Below the pieces are notes generated by a model. It searched no databases, was not told the DNA's origin, and was given only the letters and a program-made list of their open reading frames with translations. A stretch of DNA of 64,000 nt, taken from positions 62,001-126,000 of the forward strand of contig NZ_JBAOJI010000006.1 in assembly GCF_037080055.1 (NCBI RefSeq). The letters are read 5' to 3'. Positions 27,917 through 36,862 of the stretch are shown one piece after another. Source of the stretch: Halovenus sp037080055. Lineage in GTDB: Archaea; Halobacteriota; Halobacteria; Halobacteriales; Haloarculaceae. The translations under genes and the position numbers were made by a program. Every line of letters begins with the position of its first letter. The first letter of the stretch is position 1.

Positions 27917-29197
27917 ATGTCACTTACACGGAATGCGTTACGGGAGAAACTCGCGCCCGGTGGGGCGGCGGGCGAACCCGACGAGGCGGTGGTCGGTGCG
28001 CTCGATGGGTACATCGACGCCGACGAACAGATCAACTACCGGCTTCCGGGCAAGGGAGCGGTCGTCCGCGAGGAGGCCGGCCAGACCCACGAGACGACCG
28101 TTCCGGGCAACGGCAGCGCTGCTGCGGTCGTCACGGACCGCAAACTCCTCTTCGTCGTCGCCACTGGCGAGCAGTCCTCGCGGATCGCGATTTCTTACAC
28201 CGAGATCAAAGACGTCGACGCCAAGGACGGACTGCTGCGCTCGAAACTCACCGTCGAGGTCTGGGGGGCCGGCGAGTACCGGTTCAAGATCGCCGATTCG
28301 TCGGATCTCGGGGCTGCAGTCCAGTATCTCCAGGAGTCGAGCGAGTGCTGGGATCGCGTCATCGCCACGCTCGACGATGTTCGCGAGCGAACTGCGGAGA
28401 TGGGCGAGCGGATCGAGGCCGGTGAACTGGAGGCCGCCCGGGAGCAACGCGAGGCCGCGACGGCGAAACTCGGGAAGGCCCGGGAGTATCTCACCCGATT
28501 CGAGATCGATCCGCCGACCGCGCTACAGACGAAAATCAGCGAGGCCGAACGCGAGCGCGACCGGACAGAGATCAGAACGCGGATCGCCCGAGCGGAGACG
28601 CTGATCACCGAGGCAACCCATCACACCGAGACTCGCGAGTACACACAGGCCTACCGGAAGTTCTGGTACGCTCGCGATCACCTCGAAACCGCACAATCGA
28701 TTGCTCGCGAGAGTTCGGTTCCGGAGCCACCCGAGATCGACGCGAAACTCGACACCTTACAGACTCGCCTCTCCCATCTCGAAGTGAGACCTCGGGCACT
28801 CGCCCAGCAGGCCTGCGAACGCGCCGAAGGGACCGACAAACTCCCCGTCGAGGTCGAGGCCTGGCAGTCGGCCTTCGAGCATTACCGGGACGCCCTGACT
28901 GCTGGGTGGGGGACCGATATCGACTTCTCCGGCGATGTCGACCAACTCCGCTCGCAGACCGAGACGGTGGTCAAGACACTCATCGACCGGCGTCAGGATC
29001 TCGCCGAACAGCTCGAACTGGCGGGCGACAAACACCGCCGCGGTCATCCGGACACGGCCCGTGAACGCTACGACGAGGCCATCGACCAGCTAGAGGCCGC
29101 CCTCCAATTGGCTCGGGAGTTTCGCTCGGGTGATCCCGACGCCATCGAAACCGAGCGCGACCGACTCGGCAGCAAACGCTACAACGTCGGTAGCTAA
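27917..29197 (+). CDS. Hypothetical protein with PH-like N-terminal domain and long coiled coil
   Basis: A 426-residue soluble protein. Residues about 55-125 alternate strands (AAVVTDRKLLFVV, RIAISYTEIKDVDAK, LTVEVWGAGEYRFKI) in the pattern of a bacterial PH-like domain. The rest is highly charged alpha-helix with heptads, broken near residue 310. No catalytic motif or signal peptide is seen. A TATA-like CGTTATAGG (27864-27872) lies 45 bp upstream. PH-like plus coiled-coil arrangements often act at membranes or as scaffolds, but the role here is unknown. Confidence 0.75.
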   Translation: MSLTRNALREKLAPGGAAGEPDEAVVGALDGYIDADEQINYRLPGKGAVVREEAGQTHETTVPGNGSAAAVVTDRKLLFVVATGEQSSRIAISYTEIKDVDAKDGLLRSKLTVEVWGAGEYRFKIADSSDLGAAVQYLQESSECWDRVIATLDDVRERTAEMGERIEAGELEAAREQREAATAKLGKAREYLTRFEIDPPTALQTKISEAERERDRTEIRTRIARAETLITEATHHTETREYTQAYRKFWYARDHLETAQSIARESSVPEPPEIDAKLDTLQTRLSHLEVRPRALAQQACERAEGTDKLPVEVEAWQSAFEHYRDALTAGWGTDIDFSGDVDQLRSQTETVVKTLIDRRQDLAEQLELAGDKHRRGHPDTARERYDEAIDQLEAALQLAREFRSGDPDAIETERDRLGSKRYNVGS

Positions 29198-29242
29198 CCG
29201 ACGACCGCCAGTCATTTACTCTCAGCCGCCGACCTGTTAGGT

Positions 29243-29791
29243 ATGAGTGAGCTAACTGCGACACTTCACACGAGCGAAGGTGATATCGAGATCGAACTCT
29301 TCGACGATAAAGTCCCCAACACCGTCGAGAACTTCGTCGGTCTCGCCGAAGGCGCAGACGACTACGAGGGGACCGATGTCGGCCCCGGCACCGGCGCGTG
29401 GGAAGACCCCGAGAGCGGTGAGAAGCGAGTCGATCCGCTGTACGATGACATCCTCTTTCACCGCGTCATCGCCGACTTCATGATCCAGACTGGCGACCCG
29501 ACCGGCACTGGCCGCGGCGGTCCCGGCTACACATTCGACGACGAGTTCCACGACGACCTGCGCCACGACGGCCCCGGCAAGCTTTCGATGGCCAACCGCG
29601 GTCCGAACACCAACGGCTCGCAGTTTTTCATCACGCTGGCCGCACAGCCACACCTCGACGACAAACACGCCGTCTTCGGCGAGGTGACCGACGGGATGGA
29701 TGTCGTCGAAGCAATCGGCTCGGCCGATGTCGACGGCCAGGACAAGCCGACCGAGGACATCCTGCTCGAATCCGTCGAGATCCACGACTGA
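29243..29791 (+). CDS. Peptidyl-prolyl cis-trans isomerase, cyclophilin type
   Basis: A 182-residue cyclophilin. The core motifs are FHRVIADFMIQTGDPTGTG (near residue 73), GKLSMANRGPNTNGSQFFIT (near 112) and HAVFGEVTDGMDVV (near 142); the active-site Arg of FHR and the Gln-Phe-Phe of SQFFI are present. There is no signal peptide, so it acts in the cytoplasm on prolyl bonds during folding. It has a haloarchaeal insertion of about 25 residues (EGADDYEGTDVGPGT) after the second strand. The next gene starts 2 bp after its stop. Confidence 0.92.
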   Translation: MSELTATLHTSEGDIEIELFDDKVPNTVENFVGLAEGADDYEGTDVGPGTGAWEDPESGEKRVDPLYDDILFHRVIADFMIQTGDPTGTGRGGPGYTFDDEFHDDLRHDGPGKLSMANRGPNTNGSQFFITLAAQPHLDDKHAVFGEVTDGMDVVEAIGSADVDGQDKPTEDILLESVEIHD

Positions 29792-29792
29792 G

Positions 29793-30128
29793 ATGCCCGA
29801 GGAGCCGATCGATCCCGCGGATATCGGCGGCGACGACGGGCCGCCGATCGAGGAGAAACCGTACAAGGTCATCTTCGAGGCCAACAAGTGCATCGGCGCC
29901 GGCAAGTGCGCAGAGGTCTCGGCGAACTGGGACCTCGATCTCTCGACGGGTCTCGCCAGCCCGAACGCCTACTACATCGACGAGTCCGAACTGGACGAGA
30001 ACATCCGGGCCGCCGAGGTCTGTCCAGCGAAAAAGGACAGGGGCGTGATCCACGTCGTCGACCGCGCGAGCGGCGAAGAACTCGCCCCGGACCCCGAGGG
30101 GGACGGCTCGCTGTCGGTCGACTGGTGA
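29793..30128 (+). CDS. Small ferredoxin with three conserved cysteines ([3Fe-4S]-like)
   Basis: A 111-residue acidic protein. The motif KCIGAGKCAEVS (near residue 34) keeps the first and third Cys of a CxxCxxC motif but has Ala in the middle. A remote VCPAKK (near 78) gives the last Cys. This pattern suits a single [3Fe-4S] cluster, as in P450-type ferredoxins. The first 25 residues are an acidic extension. ATG 29793 directly follows the cyclophilin stop; an overlapping upstream start at 29700 is a shadow. The redox partner is not evident. Confidence 0.78.
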   Translation: MPEEPIDPADIGGDDGPPIEEKPYKVIFEANKCIGAGKCAEVSANWDLDLSTGLASPNAYYIDESELDENIRAAEVCPAKKDRGVIHVVDRASGEELAPDPEGDGSLSVDW

Positions 30129-30129
30129 G

Positions 30130-30657
30130 TCACTCCCACTCCGAGCGGAGCAGCCCGAACCACTCCACGTCTCGATATTCGCCGTCGATCCACTGTTTCT
30201 CGCGGATTGTCGCCTCGTGTGTGAACCCGAGGCGGTCGAGCACCGCGCGGGAGGCGTCGTTTCTCTCGAAGACCTCGGCCTCGATCCGGTGGAAGCCTCG
30301 TTGCTGAAAGCCGTACTCGACGAGTGTCCGAACCGCGTCAGTGGCGTAGCCGGTTCCCTGCTCCGTCGGGGCGATCCAGTAGCCGAGTTCCGCTCTGTCG
30401 TGATCGGTGGCTTCGCTGTTGAAACTCACCATCCCGACGGGCGAGTCATCCACAGTGACTAGGAGGTCCGTGCTCTGGTCGTCGCAGACGGTTTCCTCGA
30501 AAAACGTCTCCTCCTGGCTGTGGTTTTCCGGCTTTGGCCACCCGAGCGAGCGCCAGACACGCGGGTCGTTTCTGTGTTCGCTGAGAAAGGACAGATCGTC
30601 GCGTTCGATCGGCCGGAGTCGGACTTTCTCGCCGCGAACGAAGACCGGGCCTCCCAT
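30130..30657 (-). CDS. GNAT family N-acetyltransferase (RimJ/RimL-like)
   Basis: A 175-residue acetyltransferase. Its first half has RLRPIERDDLSFL, and the acetyl-CoA region reads ELGYWIAPTEQGTGYATDAVRTL (Q-x-x-G-x-[GA] loop). ATG 30657 overlaps the last base of the neighbouring acetyltransferase stop (TGATG), so a GTG start 9 bp earlier is unlikely. The neighbour at 30657-31184 is clearly a paralogue (EY-GFQQRGFHRIEAEVFERN versus EYGFNERGCHRITARVFEGN), a tandem duplication. Substrate unknown; its 3' end converges on the ferredoxin gene with 1 bp between stops. Confidence 0.85.
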   Translation of the reverse strand: MGGPVFVRGEKVRLRPIERDDLSFLSEHRNDPRVWRSLGWPKPENHSQEETFFEETVCDDQSTDLLVTVDDSPVGMVSFNSEATDHDRAELGYWIAPTEQGTGYATDAVRTLVEYGFQQRGFHRIEAEVFERNDASRAVLDRLGFTHEATIREKQWIDGEYRDVEWFGLLRSEWE

Positions 30658-31184
30658 CAGCCCCACTCTTCGGCCAGCATCCCGTACCAGAACAGATCAC
30701 GGTACTGGCCGTCGCTGAAGTGTGCCTCCCGCTGGCGACCCTCCTGCGTGAATCCAAGTCCTTCGAGCAGTGCCCGTGAGGCACCGTTGCCCTCGAAGAC
30801 ACGGGCAGTGATGCGGTGACAGCCCCGTTCGTTGAAGCCGTACTCGGTCAATAGCCTGGCGGCTTCGGAACCGTATCCCTCTCCGTGGTACTCGGGCGCG
30901 ATCCAGTAGCCGAGTTCTGCCGACCGGACGGCTTCGTGGTCGAACTCCAGTCCCACCGTCCCGACTGGTTCGCTCTCGACGCAGACGAGCAACTGGACCG
31001 ATCCCTCCTCGGAGACGACCTCCTCGAAAAACTCCCGCTCCTGTTCGGCATTGACCGGTCGATAGCGGCCGATCCACCGCCACACGCTCGGGTCGTTGAT
31101 CTCCCGTTGCAGGAAGGGCAGATCCTCCTCTTCGATCGTCCGCAGCGAGACGGCCTCACCGCCGATGAACACTGGTCCGGGCAT
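30657..31184 (-). CDS. GNAT family N-acetyltransferase (tandem paralogue)
   Basis: A 175-residue acetyltransferase with the same layout as its downstream neighbour: SLRTIEEEDLPFL at the start, ELGYWIAPEYHGEGYGSEAARLL for acetyl-CoA binding, and ALLEGLGFTQEGRQREAHF near the end. A TATA-like TTTTTATGATG lies about 22 bp before the ATG, so this is the first gene of a two-gene unit. Such proteins acetylate ribosomal protein N-termini or small amines; the target is unknown. Confidence 0.85.
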   Translation of the reverse strand: MPGPVFIGGEAVSLRTIEEEDLPFLQREINDPSVWRWIGRYRPVNAEQEREFFEEVVSEEGSVQLLVCVESEPVGTVGLEFDHEAVRSAELGYWIAPEYHGEGYGSEAARLLTEYGFNERGCHRITARVFEGNGASRALLEGLGFTQEGRQREAHFSDGQYRDLFWYGMLAEEWG

Positions 31185-31303
31185 ATTCTCTCACTCATCT
31201 GGCCATCATAAAAACAGTGCTGGAGGTATGTTACCAAAGAACAAGTACGGGCCGTCGATCCTCAGCGTGGTGATTTTTGCCCGCTCGGCCCCTATTGATC
31301 GCC

Positions 31304-31984
31304 ATGTATCGGCAGTTACGCGAGCACGTCTGGTGGATCGAGCTGTCGGGTGTCAACGCCTATCTCGTCGACGACGACGGGACATTCACGCTCGTCGACG
31401 CCGGATTACCGTGGCAACGTGAGTCGGTCCAGCAGGCCGTCGACGAGGTTGCGGGCTCGATGGACGCAATTGATCGGGTGCTGCTCACTCATTACGACCT
31501 CGACCACGTCGGCACGCTCGCCCGTCTCGACGGCCTCGACGCACCCATCTACATCGGTCGGGCTGATCATCCCTATCTCGTCGGCGAGGAGTCCCCACCG
31601 TGGCGCAACCACAAAGGCGCATTTCAGCGAGTCGTCGGCTGGCTCGCCAGCGCTCCCGACGGTCCCGTCGAGACCGTCGACGACGGCGACGAGATCGGGA
31701 GTTTCACCGCGTACCACGCGCCGGGACACACGCCGGGACATACTGTCTACGCGAGTGCAGACTGCTCCGTCGCTTTTCTCGGCGATCTCGTCAGAGAAGA
31801 CGACGGCGAGTTGGTCCCATCGCCGTCTGTGATCAGCTACGACACCGACGAGGTCCACGCCTCGATTCGCGACCTCGCCGATACGCTCCCGCCGTTCGAG
31901 GCCGCCTGTCAGGGCCACGGGGTGCCGTTCCACGAGCGTGGCCGCGAGCGGTTCGTCGCGTGTGCCGACCGCGTTGGTCGCTAG
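31304..31984 (+). CDS. MBL-fold metallo-hydrolase
   Basis: A 226-residue metallo-beta-lactamase-fold protein. Zinc motif HYDLDHVG (near residue 62) has Tyr and Leu/Asp where HxHxDH is usual, so the first two His positions are partly changed. HAPGHTPGHTVY (near 137) and FLGDLV (near 158) supply further ligands and QGHGVPF (near 203) the last His. ATG 31304 fits the family start. The stop overlaps the stop of the small membrane-protein gene on the other strand by 2 bp. Likely a hydrolase of thioester or phosphoester type; substrate unknown. Confidence 0.8.
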   Translation: MYRQLREHVWWIELSGVNAYLVDDDGTFTLVDAGLPWQRESVQQAVDEVAGSMDAIDRVLLTHYDLDHVGTLARLDGLDAPIYIGRADHPYLVGEESPPWRNHKGAFQRVVGWLASAPDGPVETVDDGDEIGSFTAYHAPGHTPGHTVYASADCSVAFLGDLVREDDGELVPSPSVISYDTDEVHASIRDLADTLPPFEAACQGHGVPFHERGRERFVACADRVGR

Positions 31985-32097
31985 ATCAACGCGAGTGCCA
32001 CGCCGGCGGCAGCGACGACGAAGACGAGGGCACCCACGAGCAGAGCGATCATGAGCCGTTCGAGAGAATCTCCGGAATCGGTCGAGTCGCTGGCCAT
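31981..32097 (-). CDS. Small single-helix membrane protein (38 aa)
   Basis: A 38-residue frame: a polar start (MASDSTDSGDSLERL) and one hydrophobic helix (about residues 16-38) that runs to the stop. The 3' end overlaps the stop of the metallo-hydrolase gene (TAG on both strands share bases 31982-31983). It begins 95 bp from the divergent helicase start. Haloarchaea carry many such tiny membrane proteins; length and codon use are plausible but there is no homology evidence. Confidence 0.5.
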   Translation of the reverse strand: MASDSTDSGDSLERLMIALLVGALVFVVAAAGVALALI

Positions 32098-32191
32098 CGT
32101 CTCTCCGTAAGGCGAGCGCCAGATTAAATGGTTCGAGAGCTCTGCCGCAGCGAACCCACGGACTTAAGATTGATCGGACGGCAGTACCACC

Positions 32192-33934
32192 GTGGACTGT
32201 TCGCGTATCTTCGAGGAGTTCCCAGCACCCTCCTACCGCGGCGCACAGGAACAAGCGCTGTCGGATATTCGTGACGCCTTCGAGGCGGGCAACGATGTCG
32301 TCCTCGTTCGCGCTCCGACCGGCAGCGGCAAGTCCCTGCTCGCCCGCGCCGTCGCTGGCTGTTCGGCCCGCCCGAGCGAGGTCGGTCCCGCAGACCCGAT
32401 CGGTGCGTACTACACGACGCCACAGGTCTCCCAACTCGACGACGTGGCCAGCGATTCGCTGCTCGAAGATCTCAACATCATCCGCGGCAAGAACAACTAC
32501 AGCTGTATCCTTCCCGGCGAGACCGATACGCCGGTCAACCAGGCCCCCTGCGCCCGCGAACGCGAGTTCGACTGCCAGGTCAAACACCGCTGTCCGTACT
32601 TCTCGGACCGATCGATCGCTGCCAACCGTGAGATTGCGGCGATGACGCTGGCCTATTTCATGCAGACCGCGGGTTCGGATGTCTTCGGCCAGCGCGACGT
32701 GGTCGTCATCGACGAGGCCCACGGGCTAGGCGACTGGGCGGAGATGTACGCCGCCATCGAACTCGGCCCGTCGACGATTCCGCCCTGGGAGGATGTCAAG
32801 CCCGAAGAGATCGACGGCCTCGACGACGCCGCGGAGTACGCCGAGTATCTGACGACTATTTGTGACCGCGGACTCGACGCGCTACGGGGCAACGCCGAAC
32901 TCAGCCCGGAGGAAGTGCAAAAACGCGACCAACTGACGAAACTCCGGACAGATCTCAACTGGTTTCTCGACGACTACCGCGACCCCGACAGCGTCACGAC
33001 GTGGGTCGTCGACCAGCACGGCGACGCGGGCGCGCCGGTGACGATCAAACCCGTCAACCCCGAGCGATATCTCAAACACACCGTCTGGGACCGCGGGAAG
33101 AAGTTCCTCTTGCTTTCGGCGACGATTCTCAGCCGCGACGCCTTCTGTGCCGGCGTCGGCCTCGACCCCGAGAAGGTCGGCATGGTCGAAGTCCCGCACA
33201 CATTCCCGCTCGAACACCGCCCGCTGTTCGACGTGACACAGGGGAAGATGACCTACGAACACCGCGACGAGACGCTCCCCAAGATTGCACGCATCCTCGT
33301 TCGACTGATGGCACACCACCCCGACGAGAAGGGACTGGTTCACTGTCACTCCTACGCGATTCAGGATCAACTCGAAGAGTTGCTCCGAGAGTTCGGTGTC
33401 GGCTCGCGAATCCGGAGCCACGACCGCGACGACCGGGACGGGCAACTTGCCGCGTGGCAGCGTAGCGACAATCCGACTGTCTTCCTCTCGGTCAAGATGG
33501 AGGAGGCGCTGGATCTGGAGGGGGATCTCTGTCGGTGGCAACTGCTCTGTAAAGCTCCCTATCCAAACACGAACGACTCTCGCGTCGCCCAGCGACTCGA
33601 AGACGGTCAGTGGGCGTGGTACTACCGGACTGCACTCCGGACCGTGATTCAGGCCTGCGGCCGGGTCGTTCGCTCGCCCGACGATCACGGAGCGACATAT
33701 CTCGGGGACAGTTCGTTGCTCGAACTGTTCGACCGCGCTCGAACCGATATGCCCGACTGGTTTCTGGCACAGGTCGAGGCGATGGAACAGCCGGATCTCC
33801 CGGGGTTCTCGCCGGAGGCTGCGCGCACCGGCGGGAGCACTGCTCGAAGCACGTACTCACAAAACCGAACCGGAAATTCACAGAGCGGACCCAGCGCAGA
33901 CGATCACCCGCTCTCTGACGTGTGGGGCGAGTAG
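32192..33934 (+). CDS. XPD/DinG-like ATP-dependent DNA helicase with Fe-S cysteines
   Basis: A 580-residue superfamily 2 helicase starting at GTG. Walker A is VRAPTGSGKSLLA (near residue 39) and the DEAH box is VVIDEAHGLGDW (near 170). The four cysteines in NNYSCILPG, QAPCARE, FDCQV and HRCPYF (about 107-140) match the XPD/DinG iron-sulfur domain. Motif VI is QACGRVVRSPDDHG (near 490). Such helicases unwind 5'-3' in repair or restart. The last 50 residues are Ser/Thr-rich and look disordered. It converges on the acetyltransferase gene with no gap. Confidence 0.88.
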   Translation: MDCSRIFEEFPAPSYRGAQEQALSDIRDAFEAGNDVVLVRAPTGSGKSLLARAVAGCSARPSEVGPADPIGAYYTTPQVSQLDDVASDSLLEDLNIIRGKNNYSCILPGETDTPVNQAPCAREREFDCQVKHRCPYFSDRSIAANREIAAMTLAYFMQTAGSDVFGQRDVVVIDEAHGLGDWAEMYAAIELGPSTIPPWEDVKPEEIDGLDDAAEYAEYLTTICDRGLDALRGNAELSPEEVQKRDQLTKLRTDLNWFLDDYRDPDSVTTWVVDQHGDAGAPVTIKPVNPERYLKHTVWDRGKKFLLLSATILSRDAFCAGVGLDPEKVGMVEVPHTFPLEHRPLFDVTQGKMTYEHRDETLPKIARILVRLMAHHPDEKGLVHCHSYAIQDQLEELLREFGVGSRIRSHDRDDRDGQLAAWQRSDNPTVFLSVKMEEALDLEGDLCRWQLLCKAPYPNTNDSRVAQRLEDGQWAWYYRTALRTVIQACGRVVRSPDDHGATYLGDSSLLELFDRARTDMPDWFLAQVEAMEQPDLPGFSPEAARTGGSTARSTYSQNRTGNSQSGPSADDHPLSDVWGE

Positions 33935-34666
33935 CTACAGTTCCTGGGCCATCATCACCTCGTCGATGTAGTGGCCGTTGAGTTTGTAGTGGTCCTCCCG
34001 GACGGCCTCGGTCTCGAAGCTGTGGGCCTCCAGAAACTCGATTGCCGACTCGTTTTCTGCCGGGATCGCGTTGTAGATCTTCTCCAGGCCCTGCTCGTCG
34101 GCCCAGCTGATCCCCCGTTCGAGCAGGTGGCTGCCGATTCCCATTCCGCGGTAGGCCTCCAGCACGCCCAGCGTTAGCTCGGCGGTGTGTTTGAGCTTCT
34201 CCAGATCGACGTGTTTGAGATGCACCCAGCCCACAACATCCCCCTCGACGCAGGCGACGAAGAACATCCGTGATTCGATCTCGTTATGGCGGATCAACAC
34301 CCCCTCGCTGTCGACGATGTCCGCCACCGTCTCGGCTTTGACGTACTCGCCGCTGCCGATAGCCTCACGAATTGCCCCCACCAGCCCGGTCAGATCCTCC
34401 TCGCGGGCCTGTCTGATCGTGTAGGAGACCTCTTCGGTGTCGTACTCCTTCTGATCGCCCGCGTCGAAAGCGATCCGGAGTTTTCCGTCGACCTCCTCGA
34501 TCACGCTGTCCCGCTTTAGAATTGCGACGTGGTGACCGAACTGTCGTTTCTCCATCCCCAGCGCGCGCCGGACCTTCCCCGGCCGCGTTGCCCCCTCGCG
34601 CTCGACGTACTCGTAGACGTCGCGCCTGTCGTCGTGGCTGATCTCTGGCGTCTCTAGTACTTCCAT
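33935..34666 (-). CDS. GNAT acetyltransferase with N-terminal winged-helix domain
   Basis: A 243-residue fusion. Residues about 5-65 form a helix-turn-helix-like domain (DVYEYVEREGATRPGKVRRAL, then HHVAILKRDSVIEEVDGKLRI). Residues about 82-235 form an acetyltransferase with the CoA loop LEAYRGMGIGSHLLERG. ATG 34666 is preferred over 34681 because of the TATA-like TTAAGTAG about 25 bp further up. GTGGTATGCCAC (34670-34681), an inverted GTGG/CCAC repeat, touches the start and could be its own operator. The fusion suggests ligand- or acetylation-linked regulation (inference). Confidence 0.82.
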   Translation of the reverse strand: MEVLETPEISHDDRRDVYEYVEREGATRPGKVRRALGMEKRQFGHHVAILKRDSVIEEVDGKLRIAFDAGDQKEYDTEEVSYTIRQAREEDLTGLVGAIREAIGSGEYVKAETVADIVDSEGVLIRHNEIESRMFFVACVEGDVVGWVHLKHVDLEKLKHTAELTLGVLEAYRGMGIGSHLLERGISWADEQGLEKIYNAIPAENESAIEFLEAHSFETEAVREDHYKLNGHYIDEVMMAQEL

Positions 34667-34736
34667 GGTGTGGCATACCACATCATACTACTTAATTCAT
34701 CCGGCGAAACATGCCGGGGATTCTGAATCGCCAGAG

Positions 34737-36368
34737 TCAGGCCAGTTCTCGGTTCGGGACGGTCATCTGGACGGTCGTCCCGCTGTCGTTAGTGAAGCTG
34801 ACCGTTCCGTTGAGCTTCTTGATGCCCCACTTGATCCGCCAGAGGCCCAGTCCGGTGCCGTGTTGCAGCGGCGTCTCCGATCCGGCGTCGATGGCAGCGA
34901 GTTCGGAATCGGGAATCCCAGGCCCGTCGTCGGAGACGGTGATCCGGTAGCCGGTCGCGTACTCCGTGATACTGACTTCGACCGTCTGTTCGGCGTGCTG
35001 GACGGCGTTGCCGACTGCGCTGTCGAGTGCGGCGGTCAGCGCCTCCCAGTCGGTCACCAGCGGGGCCGTCTCAGGGGCGTCGAGTTCGATCGGGATGTCG
35101 TCTTCGCGGTCTTCGATCACCTCCCCGACCACGGCGACCAGGTCGCGCTCGGTTTCGTGGAGTCGCCGGGAGACGAATCGATCGATCGACCGCGCCTTGT
35201 GCCCCAGATCCGCGAGGCTGTCGGCGGAGTCGATGATCGCTTCTGCTCGCTCGCCGTGGCCGTTCTCTGAGAGCACTTCGGCGTTGCTCTTGATCACGTC
35301 GACGTTGTTGCGGAGGTTGTGTCTGAGCACGCGGTTCAACACTTCGAGGCGCTGCTTGCGTAGTTCTCGCTCGGTCACGTCGTGGAGGCTGACGATGTGA
35401 CCCAGTTGGCGGTCGTGTTGGTCGGTGAAGCTGGCAATTTCGGGATCGAACTGCTGTCGGCTCACTCCCGAGCGGCGCTCGTAGGTCTCCATCTCACGCA
35501 GTTCGTCGAGACTCACGCCGAGAATGTCGCTGACCGGCTCGCCGAGGGGCTGCGCTCGACTCACACCGAACTCCTCGGCAGCTTTCGGGTTGAGTTTGAT
35601 GACGCGCTCGTTCTGGTCGACCACGAAGATCAGGTCGTCTGTCTCGCGGGCGATGGCCTGCTCGCCGACGGTGCCGGCCGCTGGCGTCGACTCGAACATA
35701 TCGAATCGAAAGACGGCAAACGTGAGCAATCCAGCGGGCAGCGCGAAGCCGATGGCGTATCCCGCCGCTGCGGCCGTGAGTCCGAGACTCTCGAACAGTG
35801 TCGGCGAGATGTTGAGAATGAGCAGGGGACTGATCGCGCCCGTCCCGAGGACGACCCCCTGCACGAGTGAGAGGTGGCCGTACTCGTGCGTGGTGCGGAC
35901 GACGAGATAGATCCCAATAATCAACAGAAAGAAAACGTGAACGGTTGCCAGCGAACCGACCGTTTGCAGCACCACCCTGCTGACTGGAAGATCGACCACA
36001 GTGATGAAAACGAGGCCGCTAAGGGCAACTAGCGGCACCGAGAGCACCGCGACTGTCCGCCGCCGAATTCGGGTGTACGTACCGGTATACTGCAGCGCGA
36101 AGACCAACCACGGGAGCATGGCAAACACCCACGATAAGAATGCGATATCCGACCAGAGTGGATCTCCCTGGCTGGGACCAGTCGCTCCGAACGCCATTCC
36201 GATTGCTCCCCCGGCAACCGCACCGATACCGAGCACGCCGGTAAATATTCCAAACGCTCTCACGCCGGGTTCGTTCCAACGGCGATAGCAGTAGATACCG
36301 AGTGAACAGAGCACGACTCCCGAGAGGAGGGCGATACCGAACAGTGCGGTATCCAGCGGGGTAGCCAT
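34737..36368 (-). CDS. Histidine kinase with 7-helix membrane sensor and PAS domain
   Basis: A 543-residue sensor kinase: about seven membrane helices in the first 220 residues (histidine-kinase N-terminal 7TM type), then a PAS domain (about 235-330, VDQNERVIKLNPKAAEEFG). The phospho-acceptor H-box is VLNRVLRHNLRNNVDV (near 350) and the ATPase boxes are DDGPGIPDSE and GTGLGLW at the end. The R-H-N-L-R-N H-box is the archaeal HisKA variant. ATG 36368 is preferred; a TATA-like TTTTTTATCC lies about 30 bp upstream and the alternative start at 36461 overlaps a neighbour. No response regulator gene is adjacent. Confidence 0.88.
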   Translation of the reverse strand: MATPLDTALFGIALLSGVVLCSLGIYCYRRWNEPGVRAFGIFTGVLGIGAVAGGAIGMAFGATGPSQGDPLWSDIAFLSWVFAMLPWLVFALQYTGTYTRIRRRTVAVLSVPLVALSGLVFITVVDLPVSRVVLQTVGSLATVHVFFLLIIGIYLVVRTTHEYGHLSLVQGVVLGTGAISPLLILNISPTLFESLGLTAAAAGYAIGFALPAGLLTFAVFRFDMFESTPAAGTVGEQAIARETDDLIFVVDQNERVIKLNPKAAEEFGVSRAQPLGEPVSDILGVSLDELREMETYERRSGVSRQQFDPEIASFTDQHDRQLGHIVSLHDVTERELRKQRLEVLNRVLRHNLRNNVDVIKSNAEVLSENGHGERAEAIIDSADSLADLGHKARSIDRFVSRRLHETERDLVAVVGEVIEDREDDIPIELDAPETAPLVTDWEALTAALDSAVGNAVQHAEQTVEVSITEYATGYRITVSDDGPGIPDSELAAIDAGSETPLQHGTGLGLWRIKWGIKKLNGTVSFTNDSGTTVQMTVPNRELA

Positions 36369-36457
36369 TGTCAATTTGTTTACCGGGATTGGATAAAAAA
36401 CTGTACTGCTTTTTCTAACGGAGAAAGTGTGGGCGACCGAGTCCGTCCTGTGGTCGA

Positions 36458-36862
36458 TCAATCACGCTCCGGAACGCCCGTCAGAATCTGCGCCACATCT
36501 TTGATGTTGTGCGTGTCCAGCAACAACTCCGCGGCCTCCCGCAGGGCGTACTCGGGAGCCATCTCGACACCGTAACAGGCCGCGTACAGTCCCAGCCAGT
36601 CGTTCATCGCACCCTCCAGCGCGTGATACTGATCGGGCGAGAATCGCACCATCTGCCCACCCGTTCGGGCCTCGATGTAGACCGAAATCGCTGGCCCGGC
36701 CCCCTCACGGAGGTAGTGCATCGCGCGCTCACTGTCCGGCGGTGAGGCCGGCGGCTCGAAGGCCGCACACTCTTTGGTCGCCCGGTCCGCGAGGTCGTCG
36801 ATCCGCTCGCCGAACCGCTCGACGGGCGGCCGGTCGCTCCCTCCTGGCTGTTCGGTCGTCAT
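36458..36862 (-). CDS. Conserved hypothetical protein at the end of the fix operon
   Basis: A 134-residue acidic, mostly helical protein with no recognised motif. Features are a central ARTGGQMVRFSPDQYHALEGAM segment and a DWLGLYAACYG stretch. It starts within the stop of the FixC gene (4-bp ATGA overlap), so it is translated with the electron-transfer flavoprotein operon and may assist that complex. A cytosolic location is likely because there is no signal or membrane helix. Confidence 0.7.
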   Translation of the reverse strand: MTTEQPGGSDRPPVERFGERIDDLADRATKECAAFEPPASPPDSERAMHYLREGAGPAISVYIEARTGGQMVRFSPDQYHALEGAMNDWLGLYAACYGVEMAPEYALREAAELLLDTHNIKDVAQILTGVPERD

